The notes under the pieces were generated by a model. That model was not told where the DNA came from. It ran no database searches and saw nothing but the letters and a program-made list of their open reading frames with translations. Position numbers and translations under genes: made by a program. DNA of 11,785 nucleotides from CAMLHU01 sp031393795 (GTDB lineage: Bacteria; Gemmatimonadota; Gemmatimonadetes; Gemmatimonadales; GWC2-71-9), in NCBI GenBank assembly GCA_031393795.1, contig JANMWE010000210.1, positions 1 to 11,785 of the forward strand, written 5' to 3'. Of this stretch, positions 1-6,425 are shown in pieces; the first letter of the stretch is position 1; each line of letters starts with the position of its first letter.

Positions 1-870
1 GTGGTGGTGGTGCTGCTGGCGTTCGGGGCGATGCTGTTGATGGACCGCCCCTGGGGTCCGCATGCCACGCATCGCGCCGAATGGCTGGCGGCGGGTGACG
101 TGAAGGTGCGCGCCGTGCGCGCCGGCCAAGGCGACACGACCTTGGTATTCCTCCATGGCTACCTGGAGTCCCTGCTCTCCTTCCATGGCCCCTTCGACGT
201 CCTCGCCCTCCACTACCGTGTGGTCGCACTCGATGTACCGGGGTTCGGCCTGAGCGACAAGCCGGCGGGACCCTACGACTTGACCTCACAGACCGCTCGG
301 CTCTCCGACTTCCTCGACCGCTGGACCACCGGCCCGGTGGTGCTGGTGGGACATTCGATGGGAGGGGAGCTCGCCACCAGCCTGGCGTTGCGTCGACCCG
401 ACCGGGTCGTGGCGCTCGTCCTCGTGAGCCCGGCCGGGTATGGTCTCGCCGAGCGGCTCGACTCGATGACCCCCGGCACGATCGACCTGATCAGCTGGGC
501 CGGTGCCCTCGCCAGCAGCGGGATCATGCCGGTGCACGACCGGGGCTGGTTGGCGGAGCCCGAGAGCGCCGCCGCCTACTCTCCCGCCACGGACCCGGCG
601 TATCGCGCGGCGCTCGAGAGGATCCTGCATACTTTTGATTTCGCGGCACTGCGTGATTCCTTCAGCCACGTGCGCCAGCCGACCCTCCTCATCTGGGGCC
701 GGCTCGACCCGACGATCCCTTTCGCCATCGGCGAGTCGATCGCCGTGCGGCTCCCCTGTCGCCGGTTCGAACCGCTCGATGGCACCTTGCACCGGCCGCA
801 ACTGACCGACCCCGACACCGTTTCTTCCCTGATGCTCGACTTCCTGCGAGAACCCCGATGCGCACCCTGA
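1..870 (+). CDS. Alpha/beta hydrolase with N-terminal membrane anchor, 5' end probably cut
   Basis: This is an alpha/beta-hydrolase-fold enzyme, probably an esterase- or lipase-like hydrolase; the substrate cannot be read from sequence. The frame is open from base 1, so the GTG there may be internal and the true start may lie upstream. Residues 1-14 form a hydrophobic segment (VVVVLLAFGAMLL) that looks like a membrane anchor or the end of a signal peptide. The oxyanion-hole motif HGYLES is at 52-57, the nucleophile elbow GHSMGG has Ser119, and the acid is Asp236 in GRLDP. The base is His264 in LHRPQL, followed by a PQL-x-DP stretch usual for the family. All three catalytic residues are therefore present, and about 290 aa is a normal length. 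The stop overlaps the start of the downstream peptidase by 13 nt, which points to one transcript and translational coupling. No promoter is visible inside the window. Confidence 0.88.
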   Translation: MVVVLLAFGAMLLMDRPWGPHATHRAEWLAAGDVKVRAVRAGQGDTTLVFLHGYLESLLSFHGPFDVLALHYRVVALDVPGFGLSDKPAGPYDLTSQTARLSDFLDRWTTGPVVLVGHSMGGELATSLALRRPDRVVALVLVSPAGYGLAERLDSMTPGTIDLISWAGALASSGIMPVHDRGWLAEPESAAAYSPATDPAYRAALERILHTFDFAALRDSFSHVRQPTLLIWGRLDPTIPFAIGESIAVRLPCRRFEPLDGTLHRPQLTDPDTVSSLMLDFLREPRCAP

Positions 871-2492
871 TCCGTACCCTCCTCCTCGTCCTCACCCTCC
901 CCGCGGTCAGCGCCGCCCAGGGACGCCCGACCGGCGCCAGGGCGGTGACCCGTGCCATTTCGCCGACGGCGTACATGGCCCACCTCCGCTACCTGAGCGA
1001 TGACGCGCTCGAAGGACGCGCACCCGGCACCCGCGGTGGCATCCTCGCCGCCAAGTACATCGCGGCCCAGTTCGAGCGGCTTGGCCTCACGCCGGCGGGC
1101 GACAGCGGGACCTGGTACCACCACGTCCCGATCATCACCCTCGATCCCACCCCCACGCTCGCCTTGGCCGGCGCCACGACCACACCGCTCACATACAAGG
1201 ATGACTACGCCGTCTGGTCGATGCGGAACGACACCCTCGTCACGGTCCAGACGCCGCTGGTGTTCGCGGGATACGGGACCACCGCCCCCGAGGAGGGGTG
1301 GGCCGACTTCGACGGCGTGGATGTGAAGGGGAAGATCATCGTGGTACTGGTGAACGACCCGGGCATTCGCGACCCCGCGATCTTCCGCGGCAAGGACCTC
1401 ACCTACTACGGCCGCTGGACCTACAAGATCGAGGAAGCGGCGCGCCAGGGCGCGGCCGGCATCCTGATGGTGCACACCGACGAGAGTGCCACCTACGGCT
1501 GGGCCACGGTCATCGGCTCCTGGACCGGGGAGCAGGTCCGCCTCGAGAAGCCTGCGACTTCCCTGCTCTTCGCGGGGTGGATCACCCAGTCCGCGGCCCG
1601 CCGACTCTTTGCCGCCAGCGGGCAGGACCTCGACGCTTTGAGCGCGCGGGCCTGGCATCGCGGCTTTCGCGCAGTCCCGCTCAACAGTTCCCTCAGCGCT
1701 TCCGTGCGGAGCCGGATCGTCCGCTCCGAGACGTTCAACGTCATCGCCCGCCGCCCCGGGAGCGGCACCCACAAAGCCGAAGCGGTCCTCATCGGTGGCC
1801 ACTACGACCACCTCGGCTTCGGACCCCCGGTCAATGGCGACTCGATCTACAACGGCGCGGTGGACAACGCGGCCGGCGTGGCGGGCGTGCTCTCCCTCGC
1901 GGAAGCGTTCGTGCGCAGCAACGTGCGCACCGACCGCTCGCTCCTCTTCATGAGCTTCGGCGCCGAAGAGTCAGGGCTGCTCGGCTCCGGCGCATTCGTC
2001 GAGCGCCCGACGATGCCGCTCCGCGACCTGGCGGCCGTGATCAACATCGACGGGTTGGAATTGCTCGGCCGCACCCGGGACATCGGCGCGCTGGGGCGGG
2101 ACCAGAGTTCGCTCGGTCCCATCTTCAGTGCGGCCGCCCGCGCCGAGGGGATGAAGGTGGTGGACAACCCCGACGCGGCGGCGCGCGGCTACTTCTTCCG
2201 CTCCGACCATTTCCCCTTCGTGAAGGCCGGAGTCCCCTCGCTTTCGCTCGAAGGGGGAAAGGATTTCGTCGGCCGGCCGGCCGGATGGGGGAAGCAGCAG
2301 GAGGATGCGTACAACGCGGACCGGTATCACCAGCCGAGCGATGAACTGCTCCCTGAATACGGGCCGGAGGGCGCCGAGCAGGCGCTCCGCGTCGTGGCTC
2401 GGGTCGCGATCGCGGTCGCGAATGCACCGGCGCAACCGACCTGGAACGCCGGATCGGAGTTCCGCAGCGCGGGGCAGGCCCGGCGGCGCTGA
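858..2492 (+). CDS. Exported M28-family zinc metallopeptidase (aminopeptidase-like)
   Basis: This is a 544-aa M28 peptidase, expected to remove N-terminal amino acids from peptides outside the cytoplasmic membrane. Residues 1-21 form a Sec-type signal peptide: Arg2 and Arg6, a LLLVLTLP core, and a VSA/SAA cleavage region before QG. A PA-like inserted segment spans roughly residues 130-270. The catalytic part starts near residue 295. The di-zinc ligands expected for M28 are all present: His315 in GGHYDHLG, bridging Asp336 in VDNAAG, Glu371 next to the general base Glu370 in GAEESGLLGS, Asp398 in NIDG, and His491 in YHQPSDE. The ATG at 858 lies 13 nt before the end of the hydrolase gene and has only a weak Shine-Dalgarno sequence, so coupling is likely. 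An intrinsic terminator follows 25 nt after the stop. The family call is firm; exact substrate preference (amino- or carboxypeptidase) is unknown. Confidence 0.95.
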   Translation: MRTLIRTLLLVLTLPAVSAAQGRPTGARAVTRAISPTAYMAHLRYLSDDALEGRAPGTRGGILAAKYIAAQFERLGLTPAGDSGTWYHHVPIITLDPTPTLALAGATTTPLTYKDDYAVWSMRNDTLVTVQTPLVFAGYGTTAPEEGWADFDGVDVKGKIIVVLVNDPGIRDPAIFRGKDLTYYGRWTYKIEEAARQGAAGILMVHTDESATYGWATVIGSWTGEQVRLEKPATSLLFAGWITQSAARRLFAASGQDLDALSARAWHRGFRAVPLNSSLSASVRSRIVRSETFNVIARRPGSGTHKAEAVLIGGHYDHLGFGPPVNGDSIYNGAVDNAAGVAGVLSLAEAFVRSNVRTDRSLLFMSFGAEESGLLGSGAFVERPTMPLRDLAAVINIDGLELLGRTRDIGALGRDQSSLGPIFSAAARAEGMKVVDNPDAAARGYFFRSDHFPFVKAGVPSLSLEGGKDFVGRPAGWGKQQEDAYNADRYHQPSDELLPEYGPEGAEQALRVVARVAIAVANAPAQPTWNAGSEFRSAGQARRR

Positions 2493-2517
2493 ATCGGTCG
2501 ATGGTCGGAGCAAGAGG

Positions 2518-2547
2518 AAGAGGGCCCTCGCTCGGGGGCCCTTTTTC
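2518..2547 (+). terminator. Rho-independent terminator of the hydrolase-peptidase operon
   Basis: AGGGCCCTC at 2521-2529 pairs with GGGGGCCCT at 2534-2542 (9 bp including one G-U, loop GCTC), followed by a run of T at 2542-2546. It lies 25 nt after the peptidase stop codon. The GC-rich stem, tight loop and U-tract are classical. The stem can extend by a few A-T pairs using 2518-2520. Confidence 0.93.
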
Positions 2548-2569
2548 ATCTCGATCGGTCGGGAGGTGC

Positions 2570-2598
2570 TTGACCTGTGTCGATAGCACACATATTGT
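2570..2598 (+). promoter_or_regulatory. Candidate distal promoter whose spacer is a perfect dyad
   Basis: TTGACC (2570-2575) and TATTGT (2593-2598) are separated by exactly 17 nt, a good sigma70-type match. The 17-nt spacer is itself an inverted repeat: TGTGT (2576-2580), a 7-nt centre, ACACA (2588-2592). A protein bound there would sit between the -35 and -10. The expected transcription start is near 2605, giving a leader of about 120 nt for the gene at 2725. The base composition is clearly AT-richer than the surroundings. Confidence 0.55.
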
Positions 2599-2603
2599 AA
2601 CGT

Positions 2604-2638
2604 GTTGTTGTCAAACAACTTAAGTGAATATTGATTCA
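2604..2638. promoter_or_regulatory. Two further dyads after the distal promoter, possible operators
   Basis: GTTGTT (2604-2609), GTCA, AACAAC (2614-2619) is a perfect 6-bp inverted repeat at the predicted start site of the 2570-2598 promoter. TGAAT (2625-2629), ATTG, ATTCA (2634-2638) is a second perfect dyad, and ACTTAAGT (2618-2625) joins them as a palindrome. Regulator binding sites are the natural reading, but no cognate regulator can be named and short dyads arise easily in AT-rich DNA. Confidence 0.4.
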
Positions 2639-2654
2639 GGCGGTCGCCCGGAAT

Positions 2655-2683
2655 TTGTCCTTGTACCACCCCCCAGCTATCTT
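2655..2683 (+). promoter_or_regulatory. Candidate proximal promoter of the toroid-like gene
   Basis: TTGTCC (2655-2660) and TATCTT (2678-2683) have a 17-nt spacer. Each hexamer matches the sigma70 consensus at four of six positions. The start would be near 2690, leaving a conventional leader of about 35 nt that contains the AGGAGG ribosome site. It is an alternative to, or a partner of, the distal promoter at 2570-2598. Confidence 0.45.
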
Positions 2684-2714
2684 CCCGCCCGCTGGATCCC
2701 ACCCCCTCGCCCTC

Positions 2715-2720
2715 AGGAGG
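2715..2720 (+). promoter_or_regulatory. Strong Shine-Dalgarno deciding a GTG start
   Basis: A perfect AGGAGG lies 4 nt upstream of the GTG at 2725. It is the best ribosome site in the window and fixes the start of the 368-aa protein on a non-ATG codon. Confidence 0.85.
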
Positions 2721-2724
2721 CGTC

Positions 2725-3831
2725 GTGGAGTTGCCGACTTCCCATTGTGTACCCCTCAGCTGGCTCCTCGAGCACGGCGGCGAATCGATCCGCTACCGGA
2801 CGCTGAAGGAGATCGCTCCTCCCCACGTCGTTTCGGACGAGGACCTCGCCGCTCAATTGCTCGCCCTTCCGGGTACCAAGGGAGTGCAGGCGGTCGTGAA
2901 GAAGCAGAAGGACACGGGGATCTGGGGTGCGAACCTCCTGGCCACCGCGCCGTCGTCGAAGGACGGGATCAAGGAACCGGGGACGGTCCCGCAATTCCGC
3001 CGCCTCCTCCAGCTCGGCCTCCCGGCCGACCAGCGCTCGTATCGGTTGGCCGAGCGCACCCTCTTCCGGCTGCTGAGCCGGGATGAGGATCCGACCCTCC
3101 TGCACGAATTCCAGAAGCTGGCCAAGGCGGAGCCGCGGTCGATCGAGTGGACCCGGAGCGTCCTGCGCGAGGCGGCCACGGCGGCGCTGGCCGAAGCGGG
3201 GCACATCGAGGATCCGCGCATCCGCGGCTCGGCCCACAAGATCGCGAGCGAGATCTCGGTCTTCCTCCGTGGCCCCCTTGCGGCCAAGCCGTTCGTCCGG
3301 AGCGGGACCACCACGATCCTGAACCCCGATGCCCATCCGCCGACCTGGTACTCGATCGCGATGATGGCCTCGATGCCGAACCTCCAGCGCGAACGGGCGG
3401 GGTTCACCGAGCGCCTGGGCCAGTATCTGGCGCACCCTGCGCCCAAGAAGGCGTTCGTGGTGCAGGTCGGGAAGAAGGCGCTCAAGCCGACCCATCTTCT
3501 CCTCGGCGACCCGATCGAGGCCGACGGCAAGGGACTGCCGAAAGATGTGCCGCTGGCGCTGCACTACATCGAGCTCCTGGCCCGGATCGGCGCGCTGCCG
3601 CACGCCCCCGTGGCCACCAAGGTGCTCGGACGCCTCCTCAAGGACACCGACGACAATGGGGTCTGGGCGCCGAAGAACCTGCGCAGCGCACCGAAGGCGA
3701 TCAATCACGCGACGTACCATATGTATCCGCTCACGACCGACACCAAGTCGAACGAGAGCCGCCAGGTGGACGTGACCTTCCGGCTCGCGATGATCGCGAA
3801 GGTGCTGGGGTGCAGTCTCGAGTTCGCGTGA
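2725..3831 (+). CDS. Prenyltransferase/squalene-cyclase-repeat-like alpha/alpha-toroid protein of unknown function
   Basis: This 368-aa protein has no signal peptide or clear membrane segment, so it is probably cytoplasmic. I do not recognise a specific gene. The N-terminus (SIRYRTLKEI, residues 21-30, then a helix leading to QKDTGIW) resembles proteins labelled as prenyltransferase/squalene oxidase repeat proteins. Residues 61-67 match the QW motif Q-x3-G-x-W exactly. A second copy near residue 314 (DDNGVWAPKNL) keeps G-x-W but has lost the Q. Helix pairs with Leu/Arg patterns fill the space between (for example 88-130 and 150-185), as expected for an alpha/alpha toroid. The DxDD or DDxxD catalytic motifs of true terpene cyclases are not evident, so an enzymatic role should not be assumed. 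The gene is monocistronic: its own promoter region lies upstream, and a hairpin/repeat element lies downstream. The fold assignment is moderate; function is unknown. Confidence 0.8.
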   Translation: MELPTSHCVPLSWLLEHGGESIRYRTLKEIAPPHVVSDEDLAAQLLALPGTKGVQAVVKKQKDTGIWGANLLATAPSSKDGIKEPGTVPQFRRLLQLGLPADQRSYRLAERTLFRLLSRDEDPTLLHEFQKLAKAEPRSIEWTRSVLREAATAALAEAGHIEDPRIRGSAHKIASEISVFLRGPLAAKPFVRSGTTTILNPDAHPPTWYSIAMMASMPNLQRERAGFTERLGQYLAHPAPKKAFVVQVGKKALKPTHLLLGDPIEADGKGLPKDVPLALHYIELLARIGALPHAPVATKVLGRLLKDTDDNGVWAPKNLRSAPKAINHATYHMYPLTTDTKSNESRQVDVTFRLAMIAKVLGCSLEFA

Positions 3832-3906
3832 TCAGAGGCGCGTGAAAGAAGGCGCGTAAGGCGCGGAAGGCGCGGAAGGCGCGAGAGACGCGAGAGAAGG
3901 TGAACG

Positions 3907-3941
3907 GCGCTCGGATCCAATCGATCCGGGCGCTCTTCCTT
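3907..3941 (+). terminator. Central hairpin of repeat copy A, likely terminator
   Basis: Bases 3907-3917 pair with 3923-3933 over 11 bp (one G-U pair), loop CAATC. The pyrimidine run TCTTCCTTT follows. It lies 76 nt after the stop of the toroid-like gene and before the next promoter, so it would end that transcript. The U-tract is interrupted by C residues, so efficiency is uncertain. Confidence 0.6.
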
Positions 3942-3960
3942 TCGCGCCTATCGCGCCTCT

Positions 3961-4070
3961 CGCGCCCTATCTCACGAGCCTAACGCTCCTATCGCGCCTG
4001 TTCTCCCGCGCCTATCGCGCCCTATCTCACGCGCCTAACGCTCCTATCGCGCCTGTTCTCCCGCGCCTCC
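3961..4070. repeat. 55-bp tandem duplication within repeat copy A
   Basis: Bases 3961-4015 and 4016-4070 are head-to-tail copies of 55 bp. They differ at position 17 of the unit (A3977 versus C4032) and at the last two bases. Each unit is itself made of CGCGCC, CTATCTCACG and CTCCTATCGCGCCTG blocks. The near identity indicates a recent duplication by slippage or unequal exchange. Confidence 0.9.
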
Positions 4071-4084
4071 CGCGCCTCTTCTAC

Positions 4085-4113
4085 TTGCACAGAAAGTCGT
4101 TGTTACGGATACT
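4085..4113 (+). promoter_or_regulatory. Promoter of the TrmB-GGDEF-TetR operon, likely leaderless
   Basis: TTGCAC (4085-4090) and GATACT (4108-4113) are separated by 17 nt. The -10 ends 5 nt before the ATG at 4119, so transcription should start at or within a base or two of that ATG. No Shine-Dalgarno sequence is present (only CGGG precedes the start). These two facts together indicate a leaderless mRNA. Confidence 0.65.
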
Positions 4114-4118
4114 ACGGG

Positions 4119-4805
4119 ATGGCCGATCCCCTCGACCTGACCCCGTTCGGCTTCACCCCCACTGAAACGCGGATGTATTCGACCCTGGTGACGTTCGGAC
4201 CAGGGACGGGCTACGCCTTGGCGCAGGCCGCCGGGTTGGCACGCGCCAACGCATACTCCGCGCTGGAAGGGCTGGTAACGAAAGGGGCCGCGCGGGTGGA
4301 CGGGGTCCGTCCCAAGCGGTACCGTCCGGAGACCGGCGCGGCGCTGATGGCGCGCCTCGGCGACCGCCAGGCCGCCGCACTCGACCGGTTGGAGATCGCA
4401 CTCAGCACGATCAAGGCCCCCGAAGGGCCGGCGATGGTGGACTTGGAGACGGCGCGCGCCTGTTGGCAGGCCCTCGGGCGGGACATCGCCCGCGCGACCG
4501 AGCGGGTCTGGCTCTGCGCTCCGCCCGAAGCCTACGCCGCACTCGGTCCGGTACTCCGACGGGCCGCCGGGGCCGTACCGGATACGGTCCTCCTCGCGAC
4601 GGCGCCGGTCACGCTGGATTTCGCGGTGGTCACCCAGGTCGCGGTCGACGAATGGCCCGGTGAACCGGTGCTGGCGGTGGTCGATGACCGGGTCGCGGTG
4701 CTGGGACGGCGTGAGGGGGGGCACTTCGAGGCCCAATGGAGCGCGAGCCCCGCCTTCGTGGCGGGGACGGCGTTGGCGTTCGAACGAGTACGGGAGCTCG
4801 CATGA
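4119..4805 (+). CDS. TrmB-like helix-turn-helix transcriptional regulator
   Basis: This is a 228-aa DNA-binding regulator. Residues 8-75 form a TrmB-type winged HTH (FTPTETRMYSTLVTFG, then YALAQAAGLARANAYSALEGLVTKGAARV, then a wing ending KRYRPETG). Residues about 80-100 form a linker helix (RQAAALDRLEIALSTI). Residues 108-228 resemble the phospholipase-D-like effector half of TrmB proteins (TERVWLCAPPEAYAAL, VVDDRVAVLGRREGG). No catalytic HxK motif is present, as expected for a sensor. In known TrmB relatives this half binds sugars, but the ligand here is not inferable. It is the first gene of the operon and has no Shine-Dalgarno sequence. Its TGA shares bases with the ATG of the diguanylate cyclase (ATGA, 4802-4805), so the two are translated together. 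It may regulate its own operon. The family call is fairly sure; target and ligand are unknown. Confidence 0.85.
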   Translation: MADPLDLTPFGFTPTETRMYSTLVTFGPGTGYALAQAAGLARANAYSALEGLVTKGAARVDGVRPKRYRPETGAALMARLGDRQAAALDRLEIALSTIKAPEGPAMVDLETARACWQALGRDIARATERVWLCAPPEAYAALGPVLRRAAGAVPDTVLLATAPVTLDFAVVTQVAVDEWPGEPVLAVVDDRVAVLGRREGGHFEAQWSASPAFVAGTALAFERVRELA

Positions 4806-6421
4806 GCGAGATCGATCCGCTCGAAGAAGCGATGGCGGCCCTTCGCCGGGAATACCTCGGCGAGGCCCCCGTGCGGATGATGGAGCTCCGGAAGGACTAC
4901 GCCGCGGTCCTGTCGGGGGAGACCGGCGCGGGCGAGTCGCTCAAGGGACGCCTCCACAAGCTCGTCGGTTCGGGGGGGTCGTACGGCTTCCCCGATATCA
5001 GTGCGCATGCCCGCACTGCTGAGCGCTGGTTGATCGAGCACGCCGGCGACTACGGCGAAGCGGGCGAAGTGATCGGTCCGCTCCTCGAAAAGCTGGAACG
5101 GGCGTTCGATGGAGCCGAGCACTCATTGCTCCTGGGTGACGTGGTCGATCCGCCGCGTCACATCGATTTCGGGTGGCACGCGCTGATCATCGGTGCGGCC
5201 CGGCCGATGGCGGGCCTCCTGGCCGGCCGGCTCGAATCGGTGGGGTTCGACGTGGTCGTGGCCGATGCCGGTTCTCCCCAGGCGTCCCCTCAAGTCCCGC
5301 CCGAGCTGGTCGTGCTCGTCCACCGCGAGGGCGGGCCCGATCCGTACGCGCTGGCAGCGGCCTGGACCGGCCGACGCGGGTTGCGACCGCGCGGCGTGGT
5401 GCTGATCGAGGCGACGGGCGGCTACGACAGGCTCCGAGCGGCCGCCGCCGGCATCGACACGATCATCCCGATCGCCGTGGCCGAGACCGAGCTCTTCAAT
5501 TTCGCCAAGTCGCTCGCGCGGGTCGGGAGCCCCCCCGCCAAGGTCCTCCTGGTGGAGGACGACCCCGCCCAGGCCGACGCCATCACCAGCATCCTGAGCC
5601 AGGCCAATCTCAGTGTCACCCTGAGCGCGACCGTCGCGGGTGCCTCGACCCTGCTGGCGAATGAATTCCCCGACCTGATCCTGCTCGACATCCGGCTGCC
5701 CGACGGCGACGGCTTCACCGTGGCGCGCCTGGCCCGGCAGGATCCCCGCCTGGCGCTGGTGCCGATCGTCTTCCTCACGGCGGCCAACGACGCCGATCAC
5801 CAGATCCGGGCCGTCCGCGCCGGCGGGGACGACTTCCTCCGCAAGCCGGTGGACCCCACCCTGCTGACCCTCCTCGTGCTCAATCGCATCGAGCGAGGCC
5901 GCCGGGTGCGGGAGATGGCGCACCGCGACGGCCTCACGGGGCTGCTCAACCATGCGACCTTGATGGCCGAGCTCGCGCACGGGGTCGAGGCGGCCCGCCG
6001 TCGGGGCGAGCCGTTCGCCTTCGTGATGGCCGACCTCGACCACTTCAAGCGGATCAACGACACCTTCGGTCACCTCGTCGGCGACACGGTCCTGGTCCAC
6101 GTGGCGCGGATGTTCCAGAAACTGGGACGGTCGAGCGACCTGCTGGCCCGATATGGCGGCGACGAGTTCGCGATGATCCTGCTCAACAACAACGCCGAAG
6201 GGGCGGCGATCCTCACCTCCCGGATCCGGAAGACCCTGATCGATGAACCGGCGAGGGCGCCGACCGGCGGCCCGATCTCGATCAAGATGAGCTTCGGCAT
6301 CTCGGTCTTCCCGGAGGATGGCGAGACCGCCGATGCCCTGGTCGAGGCCGCCGACCGCGCACTCTACCAGTCGAAGCGCCTCGGCCGCGACCGGGTGATG
6401 CGCGCCGGCGACCCGACCTGA
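4802..6421 (+). CDS. HPt / pseudo-receiver / receiver / GGDEF diguanylate cyclase
   Basis: This 539-aa response regulator makes cyclic di-GMP. The start is the ATG overlapping the upstream stop. An earlier in-frame ATG at 4736 lies inside the TrmB gene and adds only 22 residues without domain character. An HPt domain spans 1-110, with phospho-accepting His52 in HKLVGSGGSYG. A receiver-like domain at 125-240 has lost the acidic pair, the acceptor Asp and the Lys. A complete receiver spans 246-365 (Asp253/Asp254, acceptor Asp296, Thr326, Lys348). The GGDEF domain spans 370-530, with an intact active site (GGDEF, 452-456) and an inhibitory I-site RxxD (Arg443-Asp446) spaced exactly five residues before it. 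The enzyme should therefore be active and product-inhibited. The layout resembles PleD (REC-REC-GGDEF) with an added HPt. No histidine kinase is nearby, so its partner is encoded elsewhere. There is no EAL domain and no membrane segment. Confidence 0.95.
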   Translation: MSEIDPLEEAMAALRREYLGEAPVRMMELRKDYAAVLSGETGAGESLKGRLHKLVGSGGSYGFPDISAHARTAERWLIEHAGDYGEAGEVIGPLLEKLERAFDGAEHSLLLGDVVDPPRHIDFGWHALIIGAARPMAGLLAGRLESVGFDVVVADAGSPQASPQVPPELVVLVHREGGPDPYALAAAWTGRRGLRPRGVVLIEATGGYDRLRAAAAGIDTIIPIAVAETELFNFAKSLARVGSPPAKVLLVEDDPAQADAITSILSQANLSVTLSATVAGASTLLANEFPDLILLDIRLPDGDGFTVARLARQDPRLALVPIVFLTAANDADHQIRAVRAGGDDFLRKPVDPTLLTLLVLNRIERGRRVREMAHRDGLTGLLNHATLMAELAHGVEAARRRGEPFAFVMADLDHFKRINDTFGHLVGDTVLVHVARMFQKLGRSSDLLARYGGDEFAMILLNNNAEGAAILTSRIRKTLIDEPARAPTGGPISIKMSFGISVFPEDGETADALVEAADRALYQSKRLGRDRVMRAGDPT

Positions 6422-6425
6422 GGCG

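Larger units (their letters stand above)
3837..4078. repeat. Large imperfect palindromic intergenic repeat element (copy A)
   Basis: The 287-nt gap between two plus-strand genes holds no gene. It holds a composite repeat. The left arm (3837-3900) is purine-rich, with iterations of GGCGCGNAAGG. The right arm (about 3938-4078) is made of CGCGCC-Y-T units. Bases 3878-3893 pair with 3951-3966 at 15 of 16 positions. The centre holds a GAACGGCG box (3902-3909) and the core ATCCAATCGATC (3915-3926). The same layout and core recur at 6979-7073. The element may be a family of mobile or amplified intergenic repeats; no transposase or encoded protein is visible in it. Confidence 0.75.

Noticed and set aside
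1..18. GTG triplet microsatellite at the window start
   Set aside because: It is the coding sequence of a valine/leucine-rich membrane anchor; four GTG repeats are not notable on their own.
2713..3720. 335-codon minus-strand open frame opposite the toroid-like gene
   Set aside because: The plus-strand frame has a perfect AGGAGG site, a family-like N-terminus and a QW motif; the antisense translation has none.
3837..4078. CRISPR array or insertion sequence
   Set aside because: There are no unique spacers between constant repeats, no cas genes, no transposase frame and no target-site duplication; the units are low-complexity and palindromic.
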